Positions 52,964 to 62,563 of a stretch of 64,000 nucleotides of DNA are shown one piece after another. The stretch's first letter is position 1; every line of letters begins with the position of its first letter. A program made the position numbers and the translations under genes. Source of the stretch: Acinetobacter sp. ANC 4648 (GTDB lineage Bacteria; Pseudomonadota; Gammaproteobacteria; Pseudomonadales; Moraxellaceae); assembly GCF_002135345.1 (NCBI RefSeq), contig NZ_NEGI01000005.1, positions 1-64,000 of the forward strand, in the 5' to 3' direction. The notes under the pieces were generated by a model. The model did no database searches and had not been told where the DNA came from. It saw only the letters and a list, made by a program, of their open reading frames with translations.

Positions 52964-53288
52964 ATATAAACCATGTAAATAACTGTTTTTATTATATTAT
53001 TTTAACAAGTTTAAATACTTAACCTCCAATTTAACCTCTCATCGTGTTCTATACCCCCTGCTTTCAAGTGATAAATTATTTTTATTCACTGTGAACAATA
53101 CAAATACTCCTGTATCGGTATAGGGGGATATTTAAAAGTATTGACCCATTTATTAATGACTGCCCTGCCTAGCCCACCCATGCCTTTTATTTTTGAATTA
53201 TCTATCTTTGTCGTTATTGGTTTGCTGTGTTTTTTGGCCTCCTTCATTTGATGGAGTGAGCATTTAGGCTGCTCATCTATTTAGTGGA
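52964..53288. other. non-coding part of the inserted element
   Basis: About 325 bp without a gene. It contains AACCTCCAATTTAACCTCTC at 53021-53040, close to the AACCTCCCAATTTAACCTCTC string near 54613-54633. This second direct repeat pair may be integrase arm sites. Confidence 0.5.
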
Positions 53289-53507
53289 TCAGGTACGCAC
53301 TGGTACGCGGTACGCAGTCAGTACGCACCAAAACAGCATATTTAAAATGCGCCCATCCACATTTAAAATGCTGATAGGGTCATATTTAGAATCTTGTCCT
53401 TTGTGGTAAAGCTCGCCAGTTTTGACGATCTTATGCTGCTCGTTATTTTTGGTGGTCAGGTATGCCCTGATTTTGGGTACCGGTAGAATTTCAGATTTTA
53501 AATCCAC
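53289..53507 (-). CDS. 72-aa frame joined to the truncated integrase, unknown
   Basis: The frame starts at GTG 53507, inside the end of the integrase gene. YDPISILNVDGRILNMLFW near the end looks like real protein, as does KIVKTGELYHKGQ. Its start is the result of the joint, so the true N-terminus is probably missing. The last codons run through four GTACGC repeats (53293-53326). The family is not known to me. Confidence 0.4.
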   Translation of the reverse strand: MDLKSEILPVPKIRAYLTTKNNEQHKIVKTGELYHKGQDSKYDPISILNVDGRILNMLFWCVLTAYRVPVRT

Positions 53508-54532
53508 ATTTCAGAAATGGCCTCATGTCGGGTATCGTGAAAAGTTAAATCATTAATTTTTAATTTACCTTTTACCACCTGGGTAAAGTATGCAGACAAT
53601 CCGCCTCTACCTGTTTCACCCTCAGCAACATTATTCTTAACGGTACATACCTCTATCTCATCTATTCCCCTCATATAGCTTAAAAGCTCAATTGCTCGCT
53701 TAGATAATGGGACTTTTCTCGCTGTGCCATTCTTTGTGACTTCAAGTTCAACATGCTTGTCGTAAACATCAGTCCACTTTAAGCCTGTTATTTCACTTGC
53801 CCTCATCGCCGTTTCAATAGCAAATAAAAAAGCCCAAGCGGTCTGCTGTTTTTTAGTTATTGGCTGTGAATATCCATCATATTTAAATGCCTCTAGGATT
53901 CTATCTATCTCATCTTGTGAAATACGTCTGTTTCTACTCACTGACTGTTTAGGCTTGGCTACATCATCCAATGGGGAATTGGTCATAATTCTTAGTTCTT
54001 GTCGTGCATATTTAAATACAGCACTTAATAAGCCTAAATCCCTTGCTACTGTTGCACTCTTAACCTTTTTTAAACGCTCATCCCTAAACTGAATCATGTC
54101 CAATTGTCCAAGCTGATTAACAGGCTTTTTCATCAACCTAGGGAATGATTTTATATAGCCATTCAAAATGATAATTTCCACACGTCCACCACGCTTATGC
54201 GGTGTCACTTTTTCAGCATAGAGCTGTATCAGATCGGCGAATGACATTTCTGATAAATCTTTAATCTTGTCCTGTCGTTTTTGTTCTGTTGGGTGGATAC
54301 CCTCAGATATTTGTTTTTTTATTTCATCACGTCTTAACCGTGCATCTTTGGCATTGAGTACCTTTGGATACTCTCCCAGTGTGACTGTGTTCTTTTTACC
54401 ATCAAGCGTGTAGAGGACTTTCCATGTCTTGCGACCTGTTGGGGATACGAACAAATACAGCATTTCACTGTCATTAATTTTCTGTAATTTACTCGTTGGC
54501 TTGATAGCATCAATCTGCAATTTAGATAACAC
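53498..54532 (-). pseudogene. P4-type integrase, C-terminally truncated
   Basis: 344 aa in place of about 400. The N-terminal DUF4102 arm-binding part (SPTGRKTWKVLYTLDGKKNT, then LGEYPKVLNAKDARLRRDEI) and the first catalytic part (ETAMRASEITGLKWTDV, with the Arg) are intact. It reaches HDTRHEAISEM and then ends after MWI, so the second active-site His/Trp and the Tyr nucleophile are missing. It starts next to the proB end of the element, as integrases of this class usually do. Inactive. Confidence 0.85.
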
Positions 54533-54733
54533 GGCGACCTCACAGCAATTATTTAGCTTTCAGGTAATTAAGAGTTTTTAAATTTTATGGCGATTAATTT
54601 TTTTAACCTCCCATTTAACCTCCCAATTTAACCTCTCGTTAGTCTATTGCATGTTTTTGCACTACACAACAAAAAGGCTCAATCCCTTTCAGAATCAAGC
54701 CTTAGTGTTATGTTACGTTATGGTGTGTTATTG

Positions 54734-55867
54734 CTAATATATTGCCATATGATTCCGATGAATCATCTCTAAAGAACGCGCCTCACCTAAAACTTGATGC
54801 ACTTTATCTGATGATAAACCTTTCACAATTTCAGCAGAACGTGAACCAAAATTCACTCGTCCAACCGCAATGCGTTGGCCTTGCGTATCCACACATTCAA
54901 CCACATCACCCCGATCAAAATGCCCTTCAACTGCTTTCACCCCCACAGGCAACAAACTACGATGGTTTTCTTTAATGGCTTTAACAGCACCATCATCTAA
55001 AACCAAACGTCCTGCTGTTTGCAGGTGTGCAGCTAACCATTGTTGGTGCGCAGTGATTCGGTCATTATCAGTAATGAATAAAGTACCCAACATCTCACCA
55101 CGCATTAAGCGAGCAAGCACTTGGTCACTTTCACCGCTGGCAATTAATGTTGGACAACCTGATTTCGCAGCTAAACGGGCAGCACGAACTTTGGTCAACA
55201 TTCCACCTCGACCAAACTTGCCACCACCGCCCGCCATATCAAATAGACTCTCATCTAAAGCTCGAACGGTATGAAATAGTTTTGCATTTGGATTGGAACG
55301 TGGATCTGAATCAAACATACCTTGCTGATCTGTCAATATAATCAGCAAATCTGCATGCACCTGACCCGCGACCATCGCAGCCAAAGTATCGTTATCACCA
55401 AAGCGAATTTCATCCGTTGAAACAGTGTCATTCTCATTAATGACAGGTATAACTTTCCAATCAATTAAGTTTTGTAGAGCATCACACGAATTCAAATAAC
55501 GACGACGATCTGCTAAGTCATCATGGGTCAATAAAACTTGAGCCGTTTGAATAGTATGTTTTTCTAACACACTCGACCAAGTATGAATGAGGCCCATTTG
55601 ACCAATCGCAGCACATGCCTGAAGACTGGGTAGATCGGTGGGTCGGCTATCAAGTTTCATGCGCACCATCCCTTCAGCCACAGCACCTGATGACACCAGA
55701 ATAATCTCGTGTCCTGCATTGTGTAGATCTGCAATTTGTTTCGCCCAATGCGAAATTGCATTTATATCTAAACCTTGCCCATTTGCTGTGAGTAAAGATG
55801 ATCCGATTTTAACAACGATTCGTTTACAAGCCTTGAGCTGACGTTGCCCATCCACCACTTCTATCAT
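54734..55867 (-). CDS. proB: glutamate 5-kinase (ProB)
   Basis: 377 aa, full length. The amino-acid kinase domain ([20 protein letters not shown] near residues 15-34; [38 protein letters not shown] near 146-173; [14 protein letters not shown] near 216-229) is followed by a C-terminal PUA domain ([20 protein letters not shown]). It phosphorylates glutamate in the first step of proline synthesis in the cytoplasm. It lies 41 bp after obg, an arrangement usual in Acinetobacter. The last codons form the att-like repeat of the neighbouring element; the stop still follows MAIY. Confidence 0.96.
   Translation of the reverse strand: MIEVVDGQRQLKACKRIVVKIGSSLLTANGQGLDINAISHWAKQIADLHNAGHEIILVSSGAVAEGMVRMKLDSRPTDLPSLQACAAIGQMGLIHTWSSVLEKHTIQTAQVLLTHDDLADRRRYLNSCDALQNLIDWKVIPVINENDTVSTDEIRFGDNDTLAAMVAGQVHADLLIILTDQQGMFDSDPRSNPNAKLFHTVRALDESLFDMAGGGGKFGRGGMLTKVRAARLAAKSGCPTLIASGESDQVLARLMRGEMLGTLFITDNDRITAHQQWLAAHLQTAGRLVLDDGAVKAIKENHRSLLPVGVKAVEGHFDRGDVVECVDTQGQRIAVGRVNFGSRSAEIVKGLSSDKVHQVLGEARSLEMIHRNHMAIY
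54744..54759 (+). repeat. inner att-like repeat inside the 3' end of proB
   Basis: GCCATATGATTCCGAT encodes (on the minus strand) part of the last residues of ProB, RNHMAIY. It is repeated with one mismatch at 52948-52963. Between the two copies lies the integrase remnant. Confidence 0.75.
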
Positions 55868-55908
55868 CCTGTCCTCAGTTACGCTTCTAGCTACTTATCT
55901 ATTAGAAA

Positions 55909-57126
55909 TTAACGTACGTAAAACACTTCCATATCGCCATCTTCACCATCGTCGTCTTCATCTTCATCATCGCCCAATATACCTGTAAGACGTTGTTGAC
56001 GACGCATTTCACGATATGCTTCTTTGGCAGCAAGAGTTTGTTCACGTGTTTCAGCTTCAAGTTGATCACGGAATGCTTTCATTTTTGCAGCATATTCAGG
56101 ATCTTCAGCTTCCAACTCACGTTGTTGCTCAATTTGATCCATTAAATAATAAACAACGGGTTTCGTCCCTTCTTCAAGTAGACCTGAAGTTTTAAATACT
56201 GGACCATCCCATTGTAATTCTTGAAGAATATGATTACACCATTCTTCCTGCGTATCATCATCCAACTGATCTAATTTATTCAAAACTAAAACGATTGGTA
56301 ATTGCGCCAGCGTTGGAGAGAATTTTTTTAACTCTTCCATGATCGCTTTCGCATTGTATGCTGGATCTGAACCATCAATTGGCTGCACATCAACAATGTG
56401 AAGCAAAATTCGGGTACGTGCTAAATGTTTAAGGAAACGAATACCTAAACCTGCACCTTCAGAAGCCCCTTCGATTAGTCCTGGAATATCTGCCATGACA
56501 AACGAACGATGACGATCTGCATCGACCACACCCAAATTTGGAACCATAGTAGTAAATGGATAATCTGCAACTTTTGGTTTTGCTGCCGACACTGCACGAA
56601 TAAAGGTAGATTTACCTGCATTTGGCATACCCAACAAACCAACATCCGCAAGAACTTTAAGTTCTAAACGAATTTCACGGTATTCACCTTTAATACCATG
56701 CGTACACTTACGTGGTGAACGGTTGGTTGAAGTTTTAAAATGGGTATTACCCAAACCACCATCACCACCCAATGCCACCAATACTTTTTGACCATCTGCG
56801 ACTAAGTCACCAATAATATCGCCTGATTCGGTATCAACAATGGTCGTTCCCACAGGAACTTTCAATGTTATCGTTTCCCCACCGCGACCAGCACAGTTCG
56901 CACCACGGCCATTTTTACCGCGTTCTGCACGATATTTACGGGTATAACGAAAATCTACGAGGGTACTAGTGTCATCATCGGCTTGAACATAAACCATCCC
57001 ACCACGACCACCATCACCACCATCTGGACCACCAAATGGTACGAATTTTTCACGGCGAAAACTGGCTACGCCATTGCCACCGTCGCCAGCCTCTACGGTA
57101 ATGACTGCTTCATCAACAAAGCGCAT
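55909..57126 (-). CDS. obg: GTPase Obg (CgtA)
   Basis: 405 aa. Gly-rich Obg fold at the N-terminus ([20 protein letters not shown] near residues 35-54). G-domain: P-loop GMPNAGKST (about 166-174), switch [11 protein letters not shown] (about 213-221), NKLDQ (about 285-289). The acidic tail ([13 protein letters not shown]) is typical of gamma-proteobacterial Obg. It is an essential GTPase that helps assemble the 50S ribosomal subunit. ATG 57126 follows GAGGATTGGCAG. It precedes proB in an operon. Confidence 0.96.
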   Translation of the reverse strand: MRFVDEAVITVEAGDGGNGVASFRREKFVPFGGPDGGDGGRGGMVYVQADDDTSTLVDFRYTRKYRAERGKNGRGANCAGRGGETITLKVPVGTTIVDTESGDIIGDLVADGQKVLVALGGDGGLGNTHFKTSTNRSPRKCTHGIKGEYREIRLELKVLADVGLLGMPNAGKSTFIRAVSAAKPKVADYPFTTMVPNLGVVDADRHRSFVMADIPGLIEGASEGAGLGIRFLKHLARTRILLHIVDVQPIDGSDPAYNAKAIMEELKKFSPTLAQLPIVLVLNKLDQLDDDTQEEWCNHILQELQWDGPVFKTSGLLEEGTKPVVYYLMDQIEQQRELEAEDPEYAAKMKAFRDQLEAETREQTLAAKEAYREMRRQQRLTGILGDDEDEDDDGEDGDMEVFYVR

Positions 57127-57485
57127 GCTGCCAATCCTCTAAATACTTTAAAACCGCATATTCTGCCATATTTTAAAGAATTTCTCGAATAGTATTATTC
57201 AGCATTACATGAATTTTACTATTGCTGTCCAATTTCATCGCTAAAAGTGTGCTTTATACATAAAATTGCAGCTCTATTTCATGGCAATACAGCAACCTTC
57301 AACGTTATACCCATTATTTTATTTTTAACCATCTAACACTTAAAGTCAGTTTGGCTCAATACTTTGCTCATCATATTAATGGGCTTGTATACTCTTACTC
57401 TTACTCTTACTCTTCATCATTAAAAATTCAGATACATCGCAATAAATAGCTCACTAAAAAAGACAAGCCAACCGATTAATTACAA
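57127..57485. other. gap with a hexamer repeat
   Basis: The sequence ACTCTT is repeated four times in a row at 57391-57414, a small tandem array in the gap before the HxlR gene's end. No gene is seen in the 360 bp. The obg promoter should lie near 57127-57200. Confidence 0.5.
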
Positions 57486-57860
57486 TTATTTAGATAAACG
57501 ATCTTTATTTTCTAAAATCTCAGGCAAACTTCGTTCAATCCAGCCAATCAAATAATTCATTTTTTCTGCTGCTTGTGCTCCTAAAATTGTGAGTTGATAC
57601 TCTACTTTCGGTGGAACTTCAGGATAAACCGTTCGTAAAATAAAACCATCTTGCTCCAACACCTTCAAGGTTTGTGACAGCATTTTTTCACTTACTCCCT
57701 CTATACGTTTTCTTAACTCACTAAAACGTTGCACCCCCTCACTCAAACACCGTAAAACCAATACTGACCATTTACTGGTTAAATGCTCTAATATTTCACG
57801 TGATGGACATTCACTAGACAAAACATGGCCAATCATTTTACTTGTTACATAGACACTCAT
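57486..57860 (-). CDS. HxlR-family regulator, YtfH/QorR-like
   Basis: About 124 aa from ATG 57860, preceded by GGAGAG; the longer frame to 57956 crosses the operator. The winged helix (LEHLTSKWSVLVLRCLSEGV QRFSELRKRIEGVSEKMLSQ TLKVLEQDG) is typical HxlR. Cys17 in SSECPSREI, near the start of the domain, is where redox-sensing HxlR proteins of the QorR type carry their reactive Cys. It is divergent from a qorB-like gene, exactly the E. coli ytfH-ytfG (qorB) arrangement, so it probably represses it under reducing conditions. Confidence 0.82.
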   Translation of the reverse strand: MSVYVTSKMIGHVLSSECPSREILEHLTSKWSVLVLRCLSEGVQRFSELRKRIEGVSEKMLSQTLKVLEQDGFILRTVYPEVPPKVEYQLTILGAQAAEKMNYLIGWIERSLPEILENKDRLSK

Positions 57861-57901
57861 TAAAGCTCTCCAAATAGAAATAAGCTTACTTTCAGGTATG
57901 T

Positions 57902-57918
57902 ACTTACATTTAGTAAGT
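57902..57918. promoter_or_regulatory. palindrome in the ytfH-qorB intergenic region
   Basis: ACTTAC-ATTTA-GTAAGT is a perfect 6-bp-arm palindrome between the divergent genes (starts at 57860 and 57977). It is a good candidate operator for the HxlR protein. Confidence 0.65.
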
Positions 57919-57976
57919 TTTGTGATTAAGATAATACCATCAAGTTTAAAAAACACACAATCAAAATGGTGAAAAT

Positions 57977-58834
57977 ATGAAAATTGCGATTACTGGTGCG
58001 ACAGGTCAACTCGGTCATTTTATTATCGAAGCACTGTTAGAACATGTATCTGCACACAATATTGTTGCTTTGGTTCGTAATCATGCCAAAGCTAAAAGCT
58101 TAAAAACACTCGGCATTGAACTACGACATTTTGACTATGATCAATCCGAAACATTAGTTCCAGCCCTAATCGGCATCGACAAACTACTTCTCATTTCAGC
58201 CAATGAAATTGGGCGCCGTACACCACAACATAAAGCTGTGATTGAAGCCGCGCAACGTGCCAAAGTGCCTTATATTGCTTACACAAGTTTGCTTAATGCG
58301 GATAAAAGCCCACTGGGTTTAGCTCAAGAACACCGTGAAACAGAGACTTTAATTACACATAGTGGTTTAACATATACATTGTTACGTAATAATTGGTATA
58401 ACGAAAATTATTTAGCAAATGTTCAACACACTGCTGAACAAGGCATACTTTATGGTAGCGCTAAAGATGGAAAAATTAGTTCCGCGTCACGTCAAGATTA
58501 TGCAGAAGCCGCGGCCAAAGTTTTAACATCTGAAGGCCATAACAATAAAACTTATGAATTGGCTGGCTCTACCAGTTTCACCCTCTCTAATTTGGCAAAT
58601 TATATTGCTGACGCATCAGGAAAATTCGTGAAATATGAAAATATCAGCCCTGAAGATTACACTACAGCACTGACTCAAGCTGGTTTGCCAGAAAAACTAG
58701 TAGAAGTGATTGTAGATGCAGATGTACAAGCAGCAAAAGGTGCAATGTTTAGTGACAGTAAAGACCTAGAGAATTTACTTGGTCGTAAAACCACTTTCAT
58801 TCAAGATCAAGTCAAAACTTTGTTTGAATCCTAA
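57977..58834 (+). CDS. qorB: NmrA-type NAD(P)H:quinone oxidoreductase, QorB-like
   Basis: 285 aa. The N-terminal Rossmann motif GATGQLGHFIIEALL (about residues 7-21) and LLLISANEIGRRTPQHKAVI (about 72-91) with YTLLRNNWYNENYL (about 133-146) are the signature of the QorB/YtfG group of NmrA-like atypical SDRs. It reduces quinones with NADPH, perhaps for redox detoxification. It is divergent from its likely repressor. The long tail has the usual helical cap. AAAATGGTGAAAAT precedes the start, a weak site. Confidence 0.85.
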   Translation: MKIAITGATGQLGHFIIEALLEHVSAHNIVALVRNHAKAKSLKTLGIELRHFDYDQSETLVPALIGIDKLLLISANEIGRRTPQHKAVIEAAQRAKVPYIAYTSLLNADKSPLGLAQEHRETETLITHSGLTYTLLRNNWYNENYLANVQHTAEQGILYGSAKDGKISSASRQDYAEAAAKVLTSEGHNNKTYELAGSTSFTLSNLANYIADASGKFVKYENISPEDYTTALTQAGLPEKLVEVIVDADVQAAKGAMFSDSKDLENLLGRKTTFIQDQVKTLFES

Positions 58835-58930
58835 TAGATTACTCTTGCTTCGGGTTTTTTACTCTAACAAACTTAATGTGAAGTTATTTAAAACATTCAA
58901 TACAAATTTAGTCTAAAAATTTTAAGCCAT

Positions 58931-58959
58931 AAAAAACCCGACATAAAGTCGGGTTTTTT
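58931..58959. terminator. bidirectional Rho-independent terminator
   Basis: AAACCCGAC/GTCGGGTTT stem with a 5-nt loop, A run before and T run after; lies between the convergent qorB and gap genes. Confidence 0.92.
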
Positions 58960-58972
58960 ATGCTGCTACAAA

Positions 58973-60430
58973 TTATGCATTTGTTTCAGCAGGAACTTTT
59001 GGATAGCTTACGCCACACATTTGTTCAGCAATACGTAAAACTTGGCAACTATAACCGACTTCATTGTCATACCAAACATAAGCAGTTAAACGAGTACCCG
59101 AAGTAATGGTTGCTTGAGCATCAAATACGCCTGCTGTACGTGAACCGATAAAGTCAGAAGATACAACTTCAGTCGAATTAGTATAACCAATCTGACCTTG
59201 TAGGCTAGAGTTGATTGAAATTTGACGAATGTATTCATTTACTTCTTCACGATCGACTTCTTTCTCAAGTGTTAAGTTCAGAATTGCAAGTGATACGTTT
59301 GGTGTAGGAACACGTACTGAGTTACCGGTTAATTTACCTTGTAACTCTGGCAAAGCTTTAGCAACAGCTTTAGCAGCACCAGTTTCAGTAATAACCATGT
59401 TCAAAGTCGCAGCACGACCACGACGATCCGCTTTATGGTAGTTATCAATCAAATTCTGGTCATTGGTAAATGAATGAACTGTTTCAACGTGACCATTAAG
59501 CACTTTATATTTGTCATGCAATACTTTAAGTACAGGTGTAATTGCATTAGTAGTACAGCTTGCAGCAGAGATGATTTTGTCTTCATCTAAAATATCAGTA
59601 TGGTTTACGCCATAAACGACATTTTTCATTTCGCCTTTACTTGGCGCAGTCAATACCACACGAGCAACACCTGGACATTTCAAATGTTCAGCAAGGCCAA
59701 CAGCATCACGCCATTTACCCGTATTATCAATCACAAGTGCATTGTTAATACCATACGCTGTGTAATCTACTTCTGCAGGGCTAGATGCATAAATAACTTT
59801 AATAAAGTTACCATTAGCAATAATCGCTTCGTTTGCTTCATCTACAGAAATTGTGCCTGCAAATGGACCATGAATAGAGTCACGACGAAGTAAAGATGCA
59901 CGTTTTTCTAAATCACCATCAGATGATTTACGAACAACGATTGCTTTTAAGTTTAAGCCACGACCTAAACCTGATTGACCAATGATCAAACGAGCAAGGA
60001 TACGACCGATACGACCAAAACCATAGAGAACCACATCTTTCGGTTCTACTACAGCAGGATTACCTTCTAGAGCTTGAACAGCATCGGCAACGAATGCATC
60101 AATATCGCCACCTTTTTCTTTATATGCAACTGCAAGTTTACCAAGATCAACCTCAGCTGAACCAATATTTTCTAATTTAGCTAAAGCTTCTAAAATCGGG
60201 AAAGTATGCACAACTGAAAGTTCAACATCCATCATACGAGTACGACGATGTGCTTTCAAAATTTGGATAACTGAACGGTTAACTAAAGAACGACCGTAAA
60301 CAGAAGTGACAATATTTTTCTCACGGTATAATTGACCGATGACTGCAATCATACGTTCCGCAATTTCTTCACGGTTTTTCCAGCGACCTTGGTGCTCTGC
60401 ATGTAGGGCGATGATAGTCTCTTTGCTCAC
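58973..60430 (-). CDS. glyceraldehyde-3-phosphate dehydrogenase with N-terminal extension
   Basis: 485 aa, about 150 longer than standard GAPDH. The core starts near DVVLYGFGRIGRILARLIIG (about residues 132-151); the active-site Cys is in SAASCTTNAI (about 290-299), with HSFTNDQ further on. The extra N-terminal part (MSKETIIALHAEHQGRWKNR, and so on) is found in a GAPDH class of Pseudomonas and Acinetobacter and probably binds a partner or regulates. It acts in gluconeogenesis or lower glycolysis. The start follows GAGGACGTATCTGTG. It stands alone. Confidence 0.9.
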   Translation of the reverse strand: MSKETIIALHAEHQGRWKNREEIAERMIAVIGQLYREKNIVTSVYGRSLVNRSVIQILKAHRRTRMMDVELSVVHTFPILEALAKLENIGSAEVDLGKLAVAYKEKGGDIDAFVADAVQALEGNPAVVEPKDVVLYGFGRIGRILARLIIGQSGLGRGLNLKAIVVRKSSDGDLEKRASLLRRDSIHGPFAGTISVDEANEAIIANGNFIKVIYASSPAEVDYTAYGINNALVIDNTGKWRDAVGLAEHLKCPGVARVVLTAPSKGEMKNVVYGVNHTDILDEDKIISAASCTTNAITPVLKVLHDKYKVLNGHVETVHSFTNDQNLIDNYHKADRRGRAATLNMVITETGAAKAVAKALPELQGKLTGNSVRVPTPNVSLAILNLTLEKEVDREEVNEYIRQISINSSLQGQIGYTNSTEVVSSDFIGSRTAGVFDAQATITSGTRLTAYVWYDNEVGYSCQVLRIAEQMCGVSYPKVPAETNA

Positions 60431-60661
60431 AGATACGTCCTCTATTTATATCTAAACTTAATTTCAAAACTTGACAATTGTAAAGGAATTATCAAAAAGA
60501 ATGAATCAAAAGCTGACAGCGCAGCGTAATTATTGCTATATATTCACTATAAACTGACAAAATAGTCATAATTCTTTGCATGATGAGTCGTTTTATAGTG
60601 AAAAATATTCTAATCGAAAACATCACCAAAAAAGATAAATCACTTTAAGCGGATATTAAGC
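60431..60661. other. intergenic, promoter for gap
   Basis: AT-rich 230 bp between gap and the EamA gene on the same strand. TTGACAATTGTAAAGG near 60472-60487 reads TTGACA on the plus strand and is not in the gap orientation. No terminator is clear. Confidence 0.35.
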
Positions 60662-61597
60662 TTAGTTTTTATCCAATTGGGCAATATTTTTAGTTAAATC
60701 TTGCGCTTTCATTTTTTGCCGATATAAATGTAAAACGCCTTCGAGCACAAGTACGGACACAGCCAACCAAATTGGAATATAAGTCAACCACTCATCAGCT
60801 GTAATGCTTTCCCCTAAAGCCAATGAGACTAAAGCCAGTAATACAGGCTCCAAGTAACTGAGCAATCCAAACACTATCAGCGGTAAAAAACGACTTGCGA
60901 GAATATAACTGCCAAGTCCAATTGCACTTAACACGCCTAAACCCAATACAATTAAAATTAAACTCGGTGCTTCAACAAATTTCAAACTCGGCAAAAGTCC
61001 CGTTTGGGTAAAATATATTGCAACAGGCATACAAATGACGATATCCCACCAAAAGCCACCCAGATTATCTGTCTGAATTTTTTTACGGATCAGAAAATAT
61101 AGTGCATACCCGACTGCAACAGACAGCGTTTCCCATGCAATGCTCCCTAATCGCCAAAACTCATGTGCTACCCCCAGACAAGCAAATACAACAGCAAGCA
61201 TTTGGAATTTAGATAATTTTTCTTTATAAACTAAACTTCCAACCAAAACCAACACTAAAGGTAGTAGAAAATACCCTAAAGAAACCTGTAAGCCTCGGCC
61301 ATTCATTGGCCCCCACAAAAAAAGCCATAATTGAAAGCAACTGAGAAGTGAAGTGGTTATTAAAGCCAATAACAACACTGGTTTTTGAATAACTCTATAG
61401 AAAATTGTTTTTACGTGGAGCATATCCCCACTCCAAAACATAAATAAAGTCAGGAATGGTAAGGTGGCAATAATTCGCCAACCAAAAGTTTGCTGACTAT
61501 CAAAATCACCTAATAATTGTGTATAAAAATATAAAATACCGAAAGTGACAGATGCCAGTACGGACAATGTGATCCCTTTATACATAGCCGACATCAT
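60662..61597 (-). CDS. EamA/RarD-type DMT transporter
   Basis: 311 aa with about 10 membrane helices. It starts MMSAMYKGITLSVLASVTFG; two EamA repeats (about residues 10-140 and 150-290; VSLGYFLLPLVLVLVGSLVY, FGLLSYLEPVLLALVSLALG) are visible, with the P-in-helix and E(P/S)xx motifs typical of RarD-like permeases (about 300 aa). The exporter's substrate, probably a metabolite or amino acid, is unknown. There is a possible second ATG three codons in. It is a single gene. Confidence 0.85.
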   Translation of the reverse strand: MMSAMYKGITLSVLASVTFGILYFYTQLLGDFDSQQTFGWRIIATLPFLTLFMFWSGDMLHVKTIFYRVIQKPVLLLALITTSLLSCFQLWLFLWGPMNGRGLQVSLGYFLLPLVLVLVGSLVYKEKLSKFQMLAVVFACLGVAHEFWRLGSIAWETLSVAVGYALYFLIRKKIQTDNLGGFWWDIVICMPVAIYFTQTGLLPSLKFVEAPSLILIVLGLGVLSAIGLGSYILASRFLPLIVFGLLSYLEPVLLALVSLALGESITADEWLTYIPIWLAVSVLVLEGVLHLYRQKMKAQDLTKNIAQLDKN

Positions 61598-61867
61598 CTA
61601 TCATCTAAAAAAATCATTATACAGAAACACACTGTTTTAACAGTAAAAATCAACCAATACCCTTTGGTAAAAAATAAAAATTATATTCAAATGAGCAATC
61701 ATATTTTTTATTTAGCCCGATAAAAACAGCATTTTCAACCATGACTTTAGCAACGCAGGACCGTTATATATTCTTAAATTTCAACTTTATCGAGTCATTA
61801 TCTTTATTATTTAATCTGTCCGGATTCTAAAAATCCTCTATTGATTCAATGTTGGACTCACAATTAA
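61598..61867. other. intergenic, no gene
   Basis: About 270 bp between two same-strand genes; AT-rich, with no clear hairpin or operator. Confidence 0.4.
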
Positions 61868-62455
61868 TCAAGGCTCAGTCTGCTCAGTTCGGATAATATC
61901 TTTTAGATTATAACCAATTGATTTTGCATAGTTCAGATATTCATTGACCAATTCAGTATCAGGATGTTGTTCACGCGAGAGCAACCACAAGTATTTCCGG
62001 CTAGGTTCCCCCACTAAAGCCATCTGATAATTTTCATCTAATTTTAGAATCCAATAATCCCCTCTTACAATAGGCACCCAACGAATCGCCTCGGGTAAAA
62101 ACCCCACTTTCAATTTACTATTAAAAGGCGGGTTGATGACAAAAGCCTCGCCTAAAGCTTGCTGTAATACGCCATTCTCATTATAACAACGATTATCAAC
62201 TGCAATATTCCCATTCTCATTAACGGTATATCGCGCAGTGACATCACGGGCACATTGATTTTGAAAATACATCGGTTTTCGTGCAATTTCATACCAAACA
62301 CCCAAATACTTATCCAGCTCAACCCTTTCTACAGTATGTAATGGTTGCTTGTCCGCATAGACGGATTGCGTACCGATAAGACACGACAGCAATACTGTGC
62401 TGCACATTATTTTTATGCCTATAGCAGTGCTATAAGTGATTAAATTATTATTCAT
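61868..62455 (-). CDS. bacterial lipocalin, Blc-like
   Basis: 195 aa. A hydrophobic N-terminal segment (about residues 7-34: TAIGIKIMCSTVLLSCLIGT, then QSVYA before DKQP) looks like a signal peptide; LLSC could act as a lipobox. The lipocalin signature LDKYLGVWYEIARKPMYFQN (about 48-67) and VPIVRGDYWILKLDENYQMA followed by LVGEPSRKYLWLLSRE match Blc. It binds fatty acids or lysophospholipids in the outer membrane or periplasm. It starts at ATG 62455 with no close consensus site. It precedes uvrB's end on the same strand but is separate. Confidence 0.85.
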   Translation of the reverse strand: MNNNLITYSTAIGIKIMCSTVLLSCLIGTQSVYADKQPLHTVERVELDKYLGVWYEIARKPMYFQNQCARDVTARYTVNENGNIAVDNRCYNENGVLQQALGEAFVINPPFNSKLKVGFLPEAIRWVPIVRGDYWILKLDENYQMALVGEPSRKYLWLLSREQHPDTELVNEYLNYAKSIGYNLKDIIRTEQTEP

Positions 62456-62563
62456 AATATGTTATTCACACCTCTATCTTTTATTTATTGCTTTATAAAA
62501 GATAGAGATATTTTTGAGCTTGCATTGTATTGAAATGTAGCTTTAGAGCTAAAAGCTATTACA

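Noticed and set aside
53498..54532. Reading the proB-side integrase as active
   Set aside because: It lacks the second His/Trp and the Tyr nucleophile, which follow HDTRHEA in all tyrosine recombinases.
54870..55274. 134-codon frame opposite proB
   Set aside because: Antisense of a well-conserved housekeeping gene, with a Pro/Thr-rich composition typical of a shadow frame.
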